A program made the position numbers and the translations under genes. DNA of 33,725 bases from a virus: IMG/VR virus record IMGVR_UViG_3300032132_000733, positions 1 through 33,725 of that record, one strand, 5' to 3'. Of the stretch, positions 13,064 to 21,826 are shown piece by piece. The notes under the pieces were generated by a model. The model searched no databases, was not told the origin of the DNA, and was given only the letters and a program-made list of their open reading frames with translations. The first letter of the stretch is position 1. Every line of letters starts with the position of its first letter.

Positions 13064-13435
13064 GTGAGCAGCGGAAAATCAGTGGCGAGACGATCGGACG
13101 GGATGCCGGTTGGCAAGCCGTTTGTGAAGGGCAAATCCGGGAATGAAGCCGGACGCCCGCCTGGCATTCCCAATCTCGAAGCCCGCGTTCGTGCTCTGTT
13201 GGATGGTGACACCGAACTTCCCAAGCCAATAGCTGACGCTATCCGATCGCAGTGTGGCGAAGAGCGGAAGGCGATCGATGCTGTCTTCATCGTAGGCCTG
13301 CTGCAGGCTTTGCAGGGTGATAAGGCGTGGGCTCAGTTCATTGTCGAACGCGGGTGGGGCAAGGTCGCCGATAAGATCGAAGGCGGCGAAACGCCCATAG
13401 CCCACACCTTCACACTCAAAATCGATAACGGCTAA
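13064..13435 (+). CDS. Small terminase-like protein (DUF5681)
   Basis: From the GTG at 13064 the product has 123 residues. The N-terminal GKPFVKGKSGNEAGRPPGIPN matches the KG.SGNP.GRP.G start of DUF5681 proteins that precede large terminases and are proposed to be small terminase subunits. The rest is helical (DAIRSQCGEERKAIDAVF, DKAWAQFIVERGWGKVADKIEGG). It may bind the packaging site and regulate the large subunit. The upstream start at 13034 is possible but lacks support. The large terminase follows 7 bases after the stop. Confidence 0.68.
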   Translation: MSSGKSVARRSDGMPVGKPFVKGKSGNEAGRPPGIPNLEARVRALLDGDTELPKPIADAIRSQCGEERKAIDAVFIVGLLQALQGDKAWAQFIVERGWGKVADKIEGGETPIAHTFTLKIDNG

Positions 13436-13442
13436 GCCGTGA

Positions 13443-14636
13443 GTGGAATACACCTACGTCCGGCCTAAACTTTACGCCAAGCAGTCTGCGGCGTTTTTCA
13501 ACGACTCCCGGTATTCATGGATTGAAGGCAGCACCAAGAGCGGAAAAACCGTCTCGTGCATGGCCTGGCTGTTTGAGCAGGCGCTGCTCTACGGCAAACC
13601 CGGTCGCCAGTTTTGGTGGGTGGCTCCGGTATTCGCCCAGGCGAAGATTGCTTATGGCCGGATGAAGCGCGGACTGCCTCACGCGCTTATCCGCTGCAAC
13701 GACACCGAACAGACCATCACCATCATTCCCAACGGCGCCATCATTTCCTTTAAGTCGGGGGAGAAGCCGGACAACCTGTTTGGTGAGGATGTCTGGGCGG
13801 CGGTGATGGATGAAGCCTCCCGGATGCGTGTTGAGGCTTTCCACGCCGTCCGTTCAACGCTTACCGCCACTCGCGGCCCCATCCGTATCATCGGGAACGT
13901 GAAAGGCCGTAAAAACTGGTTCTATCTCGGCTGCCGTAAAGCAGAGGGCGGTGAAGAGGGGCACGTCTACCACAAGATTATCGCAACCGACGCGGTCGCG
14001 GCTGGCGTCTTCCCCCAGGAGGAGTTAGACGATGCAAGGCGCGCGCTGCCTGATGCAGTATTCCGTGAGCTGTATCTCTGCGAGCCATCCGATGACGGTG
14101 GCAACCCGTTCGGTATCAAATACATCCGGTCAAACATTGCTCCGATAAGCAACAAGGCGCCTGTCTGCTACGGCTCTGACCTTGCCAAGTCCATCGACTG
14201 GACCGTGATCCATGGTCTCGATGAGGACGGATGCACCGCTGAGCACCACAGATTCCAGTTGCCATGGAAGCCGACCATCCAGCGCCTGCGCCTGATCTGC
14301 GGTAGCACCACAACCGCGGTGGACAGCACGGGTGTCGGCGATCCAATCGTTGAAGAGCTGCAAACCAATGCGGACAACTTCATCGGCTACAAGTTTACCC
14401 AGCAAAGCAAGCAAATGCTGATGGAAGGATTAGCAGTTGCCATCCAGCAGAATGAGATTCAATATCCCGAAGGCGTAATCGTCTCCGAGTTGGAAAGCTT
14501 TGAGTACGAATACACCCGAACCGGCGTTCGCTACACCGCACCGGAAGGCCAGCACGACGATTGTGTGATGGCACTTGCCCTGGCCGTGTACGCGAAGAGG
14601 AACCGGGCGCCTGAACCGCAAGGATTGCTATTGTAG
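13443..14636 (+). CDS. terL: Large terminase subunit (TerL)
   Basis: The 397-residue protein carries an ATPase domain with Walker A GSTKSGKT (29-36), Walker B AAVMDEAS with D123/E124, and a coupling motif GNVKGRKNWF. It also carries an RNase H-like nuclease domain with GSDLAKSIDWT (D246), TAVDSTGVGDP (D294) and GQHDDCVMALA (D372/D373). It packages DNA into the prohead and cuts it. It is slightly shorter than most family members (about 420-560 residues), but all catalytic motifs are present. It starts with GTG, 7 bases after the DUF5681 gene, and the portal starts two bases after its stop. Confidence 0.95.
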   Translation: MEYTYVRPKLYAKQSAAFFNDSRYSWIEGSTKSGKTVSCMAWLFEQALLYGKPGRQFWWVAPVFAQAKIAYGRMKRGLPHALIRCNDTEQTITIIPNGAIISFKSGEKPDNLFGEDVWAAVMDEASRMRVEAFHAVRSTLTATRGPIRIIGNVKGRKNWFYLGCRKAEGGEEGHVYHKIIATDAVAAGVFPQEELDDARRALPDAVFRELYLCEPSDDGGNPFGIKYIRSNIAPISNKAPVCYGSDLAKSIDWTVIHGLDEDGCTAEHHRFQLPWKPTIQRLRLICGSTTTAVDSTGVGDPIVEELQTNADNFIGYKFTQQSKQMLMEGLAVAIQQNEIQYPEGVIVSELESFEYEYTRTGVRYTAPEGQHDDCVMALALAVYAKRNRAPEPQGLLL

Positions 14637-14637
14637 T

Positions 14638-15978
14638 TTGAAATTCTGGAGTCCGTTCCGCAAGAAGGCGTTGCCTGCACCGGGCTCCAACGCGTTCTTC
14701 GTCACCGGTCTCTCCAGTGGCGTCACCCGCACCATCAAGACATATTCAGACGAGGGGTATGAGCAGAACCCCATCGTCTACGCCTGCATCTCCCGGATTG
14801 CGGAAGCATGCTCCAGCGTAAAGCTCGAAGTCCACAAGGTGGCTGCTGATGGCAATCGCACCGTTCTCAATAAACACCGCCTACTGGATCTGCTGGCCAG
14901 ACCCAATCCGACACAGTCCTGGACCGATTTCATCCAGGAACTGGTCGCTTGGCACCGGATTGCGGGCGAAGCCTTTATACTGCGTCTCCCGGAGAAGGGG
15001 CCTGCTGCGGAGCTGTATCTGCTCGACCCGTCATCCATGGATATCGAGAAGGACAAGAACGGCAGCGCTGTTCCACTGGCTTACCTGTACGGCACTGGTG
15101 AGAAGCGGAAGCGCTTCCCGGTCAACGTCGTCACCGGGGAAAGCCAGGTCTTGCATATCAAGACCTTCAACCCGTCCGATCCGTTCCGTGGCCTTCCTCC
15201 CATGAAAGCCGCTGCCCGTGCTGTGGATACCCATAATCACGGCGCGCAATGGAATTCCAACCTGTTGCTGAACGGCGCGCGTCCGTCCGGTATCGTTGAA
15301 TTTGATAAGGTTTCACCGACCGAGGCTACCCTGTCGCAGCTGCGTGAGTTCTTCAAGAAGGCTTGGCAGGGCGTCAAGAACGCCGGCAACGTGCCTATTC
15401 TCACCGGAGGCGCCAAGTTCACTGCACTCTCTCATACGCCTAAGGACATGGATTTCGAGAAGAGCATGGGCGAGGCGGCAAAAAACACCGCCCTCGTGCT
15501 CGGTGTGCCGTTGCCTCTCGTCACCATGGAAGCCTCCACGTTCTCGAACATGGAAGCCGCCGAGGAACGGCTATGGGTCGATACCATCCTGCCACTGCTG
15601 AACCTCATCATGGGGTCGCTGACCAACTTCCTGCTCCCGCTGTACGGCAAGACCAGCGATGCGAAGGAAGTGCTTGCCTACAATTCCGATAGTGTGCCTG
15701 CACTGGAGGCCCGTAGAGAGCGTTTGTTCAAGCGGATGGGGCAGGCGGTCAAGGATACCTTGATTACGCCTGATGAAGCCCGTGCAGAATGCGGCTTCGA
15801 GGAAGTGGGTGGGCCTGCTGGTTCGCTGCTCGTGGCCGGCACGATGAAGACGCTCGATCATATCAACGACAAGCCCGCTGCACCGATCGCGCCCGCTGAT
15901 ATTGGGAAAGCGTTGAAGTCCTGCGGCTACACCGATGAGGAAGTGACCAAGGTGCTTGCGGAGCAGTTCGGTGTTTAA
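14638..15978 (+). CDS. HK97-family portal protein
   Basis: The protein starts at TTG 14638 (LKFWSPFRKK), right after the terminase stop, giving 446 residues; an ATG 63 bases earlier would overlap the terminase in another frame and is rejected. It has the HK97 portal pattern: VTRTIKTYSDEGYEQNPIVYACISRIAEA, then LLARPNPTQSWTDFIQELVAWHRIAGEAF, ARPSGIVEF and FSNMEAAEERLWVDTILPLL. Portals form the dodecameric ring at the capsid vertex through which DNA passes. Context with the terminase and head genes is standard. Confidence 0.95.
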   Translation: MKFWSPFRKKALPAPGSNAFFVTGLSSGVTRTIKTYSDEGYEQNPIVYACISRIAEACSSVKLEVHKVAADGNRTVLNKHRLLDLLARPNPTQSWTDFIQELVAWHRIAGEAFILRLPEKGPAAELYLLDPSSMDIEKDKNGSAVPLAYLYGTGEKRKRFPVNVVTGESQVLHIKTFNPSDPFRGLPPMKAAARAVDTHNHGAQWNSNLLLNGARPSGIVEFDKVSPTEATLSQLREFFKKAWQGVKNAGNVPILTGGAKFTALSHTPKDMDFEKSMGEAAKNTALVLGVPLPLVTMEASTFSNMEAAEERLWVDTILPLLNLIMGSLTNFLLPLYGKTSDAKEVLAYNSDSVPALEARRERLFKRMGQAVKDTLITPDEARAECGFEEVGGPAGSLLVAGTMKTLDHINDKPAAPIAPADIGKALKSCGYTDEEVTKVLAEQFGV

Positions 15979-15995
15979 CAACAGAAAGTGAGGAT

Positions 15996-16133
15996 ATGGA
16001 CGAGGTTCGTATTGCGAGATGTGTGGTTGCAGCCGTGTGCTTCATTGGCTCTGCTGTTTTAGCTTACCGGGAAAAGACTGGTTGGGGTTGGCTATGCTTC
16101 TGCGGCTTTATCGCCACTCCTCCGATTGAATGA
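15996..16133 (+). CDS. 45-residue membrane protein between portal and MuF-like gene
   Basis: A 45-codon frame with AGGAT upstream encodes a hydrophobic segment (about 9-23, CVVAAVCFIGSAVLA), a YREKTGWGW turn and a second short hydrophobic stretch (LCFCGFIATPP). Its stop overlaps the start of the next gene (ATGA at 16130-16133), so translation is coupled. It lies at a position where phages often carry tiny unexplained genes. Function unknown. Confidence 0.6.
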   Translation: MDEVRIARCVVAAVCFIGSAVLAYREKTGWGWLCFCGFIATPPIE

Positions 16134-16888
16134 GCATCAAAGCTGCCATTGAGAAGTCACGCTGGGAAGCGCTGATGCAGTCGGTCGAAGGGCCGTATGC
16201 TGCCGAGGTCTTCGACGAGAAAAACCGCTACATCACCGAAGCCTCCACCGTCTTCCCAAGTACCCAACGTCTCGAAGACAAGCTGTTCGATTATCACCGC
16301 GCCGCCATGACCGCGATTGCGGTAAAGTACCAGGGCATCGCCATACGCATCGCCCTGGTCGAGACATTGAAGCAGGTGAGGGCGCTGCAGGTCAAAACCG
16401 ATTGGGATAAGCTGTGGCTGTACCTCATCCGTAAATGGATGGCTGAGTACGGCTTACAGGCGGCAAAGGAGACCGCGGAAACCACCCGCGCTGATATACA
16501 GACGATTATTGATGTGGCATTGGCTCACGATGTCGAGTTCAACCCCGTCGCTGTCGCAACCGAGCTGCTGAAGGCGAGAGACCTGAGCGCGCCGCGGGCC
16601 GAGACCATCGCCCGCACCGAAACCCACAACGCGATGATGTTCGCCAGTGTCGAGGGTGCCAACGCAGTCGCCCGTGAAGATGGGATAGCGCTGAACAAAA
16701 AGTGGGTGCCCGTGCAGGATGGACGCTCCCGCGTATCTCATGCTGCCATGGCTAGCCATCCCGCTATCGCGATGGATGCTGACTTCAACGTGGGCGGTGT
16801 TGCGATGTCGCGTCCAGGTGATCCGCGTGGTGGTGCAGCCAACTGCATCAACTGTCGCTGCGTCCTCGCATATGAGGTCGTTCAATAA
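16130..16888 (+). CDS. MuF-like head morphogenesis protein
   Basis: The 252-residue protein is helical for about 150 residues and ends in a MuF domain. ARTETHNAMMFASVEGA is followed by KKWVPVQDGRSRVSHAAM, DADFNVGG, and PGDPRGGAANCINCRCVLAY, which is the conserved cysteine-rich ending. MuF-like proteins are minor head proteins that sit near the portal and may be injected. No C-terminal toxin is fused here. The ATG overlaps the stop of the small membrane protein. Confidence 0.9.
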   Translation: MSIKAAIEKSRWEALMQSVEGPYAAEVFDEKNRYITEASTVFPSTQRLEDKLFDYHRAAMTAIAVKYQGIAIRIALVETLKQVRALQVKTDWDKLWLYLIRKWMAEYGLQAAKETAETTRADIQTIIDVALAHDVEFNPVAVATELLKARDLSAPRAETIARTETHNAMMFASVEGANAVAREDGIALNKKWVPVQDGRSRVSHAAMASHPAIAMDADFNVGGVAMSRPGDPRGGAANCINCRCVLAYEVVQ

Positions 16889-16945
16889 TTTCTTGCGCGG
16901 TGAATCAGGTTGTGAGTCTAATGAGTGAAGAGAAAGTTTCGATGA

Positions 16946-17620
16946 GTGACGCTGAATAAGAAGCATATCGAGTTCGCTGCCGAGTTTAAGGCAATCGGTG
17001 ATGCCGACAGCGGCGAGTTTGAAGGCTACGGATCGGTATTCGGAAACGAAGATTCCTACGGCGAGATTGTAGAGAAGGGCGCGTTTGCCGAGAGCTTGAA
17101 AAAGCACGGGCTACCCAAGCTTCTGCTCCAGCACTCGTCCTGGATGGTTGGTGGTATCTACTTAGAAGCCCGCGAAGACGAAAAGGGCCTTTATGTTCGC
17201 GGCAAGCTCAACCTAAAGGTACAGGCCGCATTTGAAACCTACGAGCTTCTGAAGCAAGGCGCACTGAGCGGTCTCTCCATCGGCTTCAAGACCCTCATCC
17301 ACGAATACAATCGAGATACCGAGGTCGTGCACATCAAGAAGGTGCGCCTCTACGAAGTTTCTGTTGTGACGTTCCCCGCCAACGAGAAGGCGACCATTTC
17401 AGCGGTTAAGTCCGCACCGGAGAGCATCCGGGACTTTGAAAGATTTCTGCGAGAGGCAGGATACAGCCAAGAGGACGCGAAACTAATCGCCTCCAAAGGC
17501 TACCGTGCATTCGAGACCCGCCGCGAGGGTGGTGACGCTGCATTGGCACTGGACGCGCTGCAAGGCGCACTAGACCAATTAAGAAAGTCACTCCCAAGTG
17601 GACCACACACAAGCAATTGA
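16946..17620 (+). CDS. HK97-type prohead protease
   Basis: The 224-residue protein matches the U35 prohead protease family: FEGYGSVFGNEDSYGEIVEKGAF (26-48), the catalytic histidine in LLLQHSSW (H63), the serine in GALSGLSIGF (S108 or S111) and the acidic residue in RLYEVSVVTFPANE (E137). It cleaves the delta domain of the capsid protein during maturation. It starts at GTG. Its stop lies within the capsid gene, overlapping by 23 bases, so the pair is coupled. The C-terminal 55 residues are a probable cleavable tail. Confidence 0.92.
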   Translation: MTLNKKHIEFAAEFKAIGDADSGEFEGYGSVFGNEDSYGEIVEKGAFAESLKKHGLPKLLLQHSSWMVGGIYLEAREDEKGLYVRGKLNLKVQAAFETYELLKQGALSGLSIGFKTLIHEYNRDTEVVHIKKVRLYEVSVVTFPANEKATISAVKSAPESIRDFERFLREAGYSQEDAKLIASKGYRAFETRREGGDAALALDALQGALDQLRKSLPSGPHTSN

Positions 17621-18839
17621 GAAGCTTACCGAGTCGGTAGGCCTCATCACCAAGGGCTTCGATGAGCTGAAGAATGCTCACGAAGTCAACAAAACGACTG
17701 GTGGCGCAGCCGCCCAGGCGATGATTGACAAGCTGGCCGATGATATCGGCATCAAGCTTGAAAGCGTCCAAACCCAGCAACAAAAGCTCGAGGCCGCAAT
17801 GCAGCGCGTTTCCGTCACTGACGGCAGCGATGCAGCCAAGGCGACCCGCGCCATGGAGAAGAAGGCGCTCACCACCTATCTGCAAGGCGGCGACAAGGCG
17901 TTCCTGAAACTGAATGCCGACGAGCAGAAAGCCATGTCTACGGATGACAACCCGAATGGCGGTTATCTCGTTCCGGTCGGCACCCTTGGCATGATCAATG
18001 GCCGTATCTTCGAAACGTCGCCCATGCGCAAGCTGGCGACTGTGCGTCCGACCGCGCTTAAGTCCGTCACCGTCGATATCGACGATGACGAAGCCGATGG
18101 TCGCTGGGAGGGTGAGGGCACCTCTCAGGGTGAAACCGATACCCCGGAAACCGGCCAGATCGAAATCGTCGCCCGAAAGATGGAAGCTGAACCCCGCGTC
18201 ACTGTCGAGGATCTGCAGGACTCCGCGCTTGATCTGGAACCCTGGCTCGCTGGCAAGGTGTCCGACAAGTTCAGCCGCATGGAGAACGCAGCGTTCGTCA
18301 ACGGCACTGGTCCGCTGAAGCCCCGTGGCTTCCTGACCTACGGTGCATGGTCCAACGCCGGCGTCTATGAGCGTGGCAAGATCGAGCAGCTGCTCTCTGG
18401 CAGCACCTCTGATGTCACCCCGGAAAACCTGATCGACCTGCAGGGCGCGTTGCTCGAAGGTTATCAAAATGGTGCCAACTGGAGCATGAACCGCTCCGTC
18501 CTCACCAAGATCATGAAGATCAAGGGCACCGATATGTACCGGTTCCTGAATCTTCAGCCCGCGACTGGCCCACAAGGTCAGGTGCTCGGTGCGGTGATGA
18601 GCTTGCTGGAGAAGCCCGTCGTGCTGATGTCCGACATGCCGACCATCACCTCCGGCTCCCTGTCGATTGCCTACGGCAACATGAGCAAGAGCTACACCAT
18701 CCTCGATCGTGTCGGTGTGAGCGTTCAACGTGACCCCTACACCAGCAAGGGCCGCGTGAAGTTCTACACCACGAAACGAGTAGGTGGTGCGGTGACCAAC
18801 TTCGATGCTCTGAAGCTCATGAAGTTCGCGACCAGCTAA
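17598..18839 (+). CDS. HK97-type major capsid protein
   Basis: The 413-residue protein has a helical N-terminal delta domain (about 1-110, coiled-coil-like) and then the HK97 fold. It contains NPNGGYLVPVGTLGMINGRIFETSPMRKLATV, RWEGEGTSQGETDTP, EIVARKMEAEPRVTVEDLQDS and the FVNGTGPLKPRGFLTY loop typical of this family. The GTG start is inside the protease gene. It forms the icosahedral shell after removal of the delta domain. A very long antisense frame across the gene is a codon-bias shadow. Confidence 0.95.
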   Translation: MDHTQAIEKLTESVGLITKGFDELKNAHEVNKTTGGAAAQAMIDKLADDIGIKLESVQTQQQKLEAAMQRVSVTDGSDAAKATRAMEKKALTTYLQGGDKAFLKLNADEQKAMSTDDNPNGGYLVPVGTLGMINGRIFETSPMRKLATVRPTALKSVTVDIDDDEADGRWEGEGTSQGETDTPETGQIEIVARKMEAEPRVTVEDLQDSALDLEPWLAGKVSDKFSRMENAAFVNGTGPLKPRGFLTYGAWSNAGVYERGKIEQLLSGSTSDVTPENLIDLQGALLEGYQNGANWSMNRSVLTKIMKIKGTDMYRFLNLQPATGPQGQVLGAVMSLLEKPVVLMSDMPTITSGSLSIAYGNMSKSYTILDRVGVSVQRDPYTSKGRVKFYTTKRVGGAVTNFDALKLMKFATS

Positions 18840-18863
18840 GATAAACAACGAAAGTCCAACACA

Positions 18864-19274
18864 ATGGCTTCCTTTGATATGCACAGTGACATCCTCGCCA
18901 AAGTGGCGAAGAACACTGCTGCGATTGCCTCCAGCACCACAACTGCGGGTGTCATCATCGACACCCTCGGTTATGAGGCGCTGGAATTCCTGATGCAGTC
19001 CGGCGCATGGACGGACGGCACCTACACCCCTCTGCTTGAGGAAAGTGACGACTCCGGCCTGTCCGGCTCCAACGCCGTTGCGGATGAAGATCTGCTCGGC
19101 CTGGAGTCTGCTGCGGCGATCGGTGCTGCCAACACCGTGAAGCGCATCGGTTATCGCGGTCACAAGCGCTACGTGCGCCTGTCCATCGTGAGCGCTGGCG
19201 TCACCACGGGTGCCACCATCGGTGCGACCGCCATCCTTGGCCGTCCCGCCGTTCGTCCGGCTCCTGCCAACTAA
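18864..19274 (+). CDS. Putative head structural or decoration protein
   Basis: The 136-residue protein follows the capsid gene directly. It has an alanine/threonine-rich N-terminus (TTTAGVIIDTLGYEALEFL) and a beta-rich body with LLEESDDSGLSG and KRIGYRGHKRYVRLSIV, ending in a proline-rich tail. Proteins of this type and position are common in HK97-type phages and usually form capsid or head components, perhaps decoration. No exact family is claimed. Confidence 0.6.
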   Translation: MASFDMHSDILAKVAKNTAAIASSTTTAGVIIDTLGYEALEFLMQSGAWTDGTYTPLLEESDDSGLSGSNAVADEDLLGLESAAAIGAANTVKRIGYRGHKRYVRLSIVSAGVTTGATIGATAILGRPAVRPAPAN

Positions 19275-19322
19275 AACGGGGCGGGTAACACCGCCCTCCA
19301 ATTTTAAATGAAAGATACTGCA

Positions 19323-19544
19323 ATGGTCGCAATCAAAATGACCCGCAACAGCCGCGGTTCGCCCGACGGGCACTCCGTAAAGCACTATGCGGAAGGCGAA
19401 GAATACGATGTGCCGGAATCTCTGGCTAAGGACTTCGTCGAGACCGACAAGGTTGCTGAGTACGTGACCGAGAAGGTCGCGGAGAAGGCTGACAAGCCCA
19501 CTAAGAACAAGGTCGAGAAGGTCGCGGAGAACAAGGCCGTCTAA
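19323..19544 (+). CDS. Small head-region protein with charged C-terminal tail
   Basis: The product has 73 residues from the ATG at 19323. MVAIKMTRNSRGSPDG, then HYAEGEEYDVPESLAKDFVE, matches a small family encoded between capsid and connector genes in many siphoviruses. The ending is a lysine/glutamate repeat (VTEKVAEKADKP, NKVEKVAENKAV), probably helical. An earlier ATG at 19308 is possible. Function unknown, presumably structural or assembly-related. Confidence 0.58.
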   Translation: MVAIKMTRNSRGSPDGHSVKHYAEGEEYDVPESLAKDFVETDKVAEYVTEKVAEKADKPTKNKVEKVAENKAV

Positions 19545-19545
19545 G

Positions 19546-20162
19546 TTGAACCGCCGTTCGCCCGTTCTCGTCAGCGCGCCGGCCACTGAGCCGGTTGCGT
19601 TGTCGGATGCCAAGACCTTTCTCCGGGTCGATGGTAGCGAGGACGACGCCCTGATTACCTCACTGATCGCGACCGCCCGCCGCGCCTGTGAGGAATACAC
19701 GAAGCGGGCCTTCATTACACAAACATGGAAGCTGGCTCTCGATCGGTTTCCTTGCGATGAAGACTGGGATGAACTCGAATATATGCTGGGCCTTTCGGCT
19801 CAACGCCCAATCCAGCTTCCCCGCCAGCCAATTCAGTCCATCGCCTCCGTCAAAACCACCGACGCTTCCAATACCCAAGCCACTGTTGCGCTGAGACATA
19901 CACCCTCGATACATCTGGTAGCCGCGTCCTGCTGAACGACGGTTTCATGTGGCCGTCGGATTTACGTGAAGCCGCGGCGGTCGAGGTCGTCACCATCAAC
20001 GGATACGGCGATGACGCAGCGGATGTGCCCGAACCCATCAAGCAGGCCATCCTGCAATACGTTTATTCGATGTTTTACAGCAAGCAATGCAGTGACCTAC
20101 CCGAGGGCTGCAAATCGCTTCTGGCGCCGTTCTGCGCAGCGGAGGCGTTCGGTGCATGGTAG
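19546..20162 (+). pseudogene. Head-tail connector (gp6-like), split by an apparent one-base frameshift
   Basis: The first frame (TTG 19546 to a stop near 19935) matches gp6-like connector proteins: SAPATEPVALSDAKTFLRVD, then ACEEYTKRAFITQTWKLALDRFP, then IQSIASVKTTDASN. Continuity is lost around 19888-19891, but the -1 frame continues the family pattern: YTLDTSGSRVLLNDGFMWPSDL, then VEVVTINGYG, DVPEPIKQAILQYVYSMFY, to a stop at 20160-20162. A missing G at GCGGCT to GCGCT would explain it. There is no slippery sequence, so a deletion or an assembly error is likelier than programmed frameshifting. The next gene overlaps the true stop (ATG 20156), which supports the longer reading. Confidence 0.75.
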
Positions 20163-20533
20163 CTTGCAAGTGTGGCGAGGATTTTGGCTCCAACGCCAAT
20201 AACCGCATCATCGTTCAAACCAAAACCCTTGTTGCCGACAACGCAGGCGGCTGGGTGGAATCGTGGGCGGATGCCCTGACCCTTTGGGCGGTGATTGAGC
20301 CGATGTCGGGTAGGGAGATGTTCATCAGCTCCCAGCTTCAAAGCCGGGTCGATGCCCGTATCACCATCCGCTACCAGTCCTCCCTGGCTGATACGACCGA
20401 AGGTTCCAAGTTCCGCGTCAAGTTCGGTACGCGCATATACAATGTGAAGGCGGTCAAAAACCTCGCCGACGACATGAAGACCGAAGGCAAGCGGTATCAG
20501 CAGCTTCTCTGCACCGAAGGGGAGCCGTCTTGA
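20156..20533 (+). CDS. Head-tail adaptor/stopper protein
   Basis: The 125-residue protein matches the SPP1 gp16-like head-tail adaptor family. It has a beta barrel with NRIIVQTKTLVADNAGGWVESWADALTLWAVIEPMSGREMF, then ARITIRYQS and RIYNVKAVKNLADDMK. It seals the portal-connector complex to the tail. The start overlaps the end of the connector gene by 7 bases. Confidence 0.82.
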   Translation: MVACKCGEDFGSNANNRIIVQTKTLVADNAGGWVESWADALTLWAVIEPMSGREMFISSQLQSRVDARITIRYQSSLADTTEGSKFRVKFGTRIYNVKAVKNLADDMKTEGKRYQQLLCTEGEPS

Positions 20534-20974
20534 GTGGCTGTCCGGAACGCCGACAAAATCATCCGCAGGCTGGCTCAGCTACCCATTGATACGCGCCGTG
20601 GTATCGGAACCGCTCTCGCCGTCTCCGTTGTTGAGATGGATGCCTACGCCAAGAAGAAGATCCAGGGTGGGGCGAGGAGCGGTCGCACCTATCGCCGTCG
20701 CACCGTCAGCCATAAAGCATCAGCGCCTGGCGAGTTTCCGAAGACCGATACCGGTCAGCTCGTGGCATCGCTGTATTTCAAGGTGGCTGCGAACAAGCTC
20801 TCCGCTTTCTTCGGCACCAAGCTCAATTATGGGAAGTATCTCGAATATGGCACTAGCCGCATGCGGGCTCGTCCGTGGCTACACCCAACGCTGAAGGCCA
20901 ACACGAAAGCCATTCGCGAGAGAATAAGGGCTGCCGTAGCAGAGGCGCTGAGGAAAGCGCAGCGCCGTGGATAG
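20534..20974 (+). CDS. HK97 gp10-like tail-completion/neck protein
   Basis: The 146-residue protein starts at GTG, directly after the adaptor stop. Its ASAPGEFPKTDTGQLVASLYF and LEYGTSRMRARPWLHPTLKAN match the HK97 gp10-like family, basic proteins of the head-tail joining region. The N-terminus is helical and basic. It overlaps the next gene by 8 bases. Confidence 0.85.
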   Translation: MAVRNADKIIRRLAQLPIDTRRGIGTALAVSVVEMDAYAKKKIQGGARSGRTYRRRTVSHKASAPGEFPKTDTGQLVASLYFKVAANKLSAFFGTKLNYGKYLEYGTSRMRARPWLHPTLKANTKAIRERIRAAVAEALRKAQRRG

Positions 20975-21362
20975 CGCTCTTGCACTCATCGAGGCTGTTA
21001 TCGCTACGCTGAAGGCTGATACCGCCTTGGCGGCATTGGTTGGCGATCGGGTTTATACCGATGTCCAACAGAAAGCGGCGTTCCCATATCTGGTTATCAG
21101 CGTGGACAGCGAAGCCTTCGCTGCAAATGACTTCAGCGGCCAATCGCACTCACTGCGCCTCCAGGCGTTCAGCCAGAAGCCCGCGGTGACGGAAGCGCTG
21201 GGTATTCGCAAAGCAGCACTCGAAGCGCTTGACCGGAAAGAGGGCGATATCGCGCTCTCCGGACTCGTGAAGTGCGAATACTCAGGTTCAAGCACGATGT
21301 TTCAGGAGGACGATGGGAAAACATGGCAAGCCATCGGCGAAATTGAAGTGATCGTTGTTTGA
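20967..21362 (+). CDS. DUF3168 neck/tail-completion protein
   Basis: The 131-residue protein has the DUF3168 pattern. LIEAVIATLKADTALAALVGDRVYTDVQQKAAFPYLVISVDSE is followed by LRLQAFSQKP and the C-terminal strand IGEIEVIVV. The family is the SPP1 gp17-like tail-joining protein. A GTG start overlaps the gp10-like gene. Confidence 0.85.
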   Translation: MDSALALIEAVIATLKADTALAALVGDRVYTDVQQKAAFPYLVISVDSEAFAANDFSGQSHSLRLQAFSQKPAVTEALGIRKAALEALDRKEGDIALSGLVKCEYSGSSTMFQEDDGKTWQAIGEIEVIVV

Positions 21363-21418
21363 TGTTGCACGAAGGAAAAATTTGACTCACGATGAACCAT
21401 AAAGAAAGGGTCCGCTAA

Positions 21419-21826
21419 GTGGCTCCACAAAAAGGACGCGCAGTCCTCATTAAATACAACACGGGCACAACTATCTTTGCCGCTATCGGCGGTGCACGTG
21501 AAATCACCCTCACCATTGCCAACGAACCGGTCGATGTCACCAACGCGGATAGCGCTGGTGTTCGTCAACTGCTGGAAGGTGCAGGCGTCAACTCGGTCAG
21601 CATCAAGCTGCAGGGCGTCTACGTCGATGATGCAGCGCTCGAAGCACTTCGCACCGATGCTGCCACCAACGTCCACCGAAAGTTCCAGCTCACCATTCCT
21701 GGCACCAACACGGTGACCTATGAGGGCATATTCATGATTGCTTCCTTCGAGGAAGCTGGCTCCTACAACGGCGCCATGACCTACAACATTACGCTCGAAA
21801 GCGCGAGCGCTGTGACGATCACCTAA
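21419..21826 (+). CDS. Major tail protein (TP901-1 family)
   Basis: The 135-residue protein begins APQKGRAVLIKYNTGTT and contains FAAIGGAREITLTIANEPVDVTNADSAGVRQLLEGAG, the signature of TP901-1-type tail tube proteins, then TYEGIFMIASFEEAGSYNGAMTYNITLESA. It forms the tail tube hexamer rings. GTG start; its stop overlaps the start of the next gene. The preceding 56-base gap (21363-21418) probably holds its ribosome binding site (AAAGGG). Confidence 0.92.
   Translation: MAPQKGRAVLIKYNTGTTIFAAIGGAREITLTIANEPVDVTNADSAGVRQLLEGAGVNSVSIKLQGVYVDDAALEALRTDAATNVHRKFQLTIPGTNTVTYEGIFMIASFEEAGSYNGAMTYNITLESASAVTIT

Noticed and set aside
17406-19715. 769-codon open frame on the minus strand across capsid genes
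   Set aside because: It is antisense to the protease, capsid and head genes, has no ribosome binding site, and its composition is that of codon-bias shadow frames.
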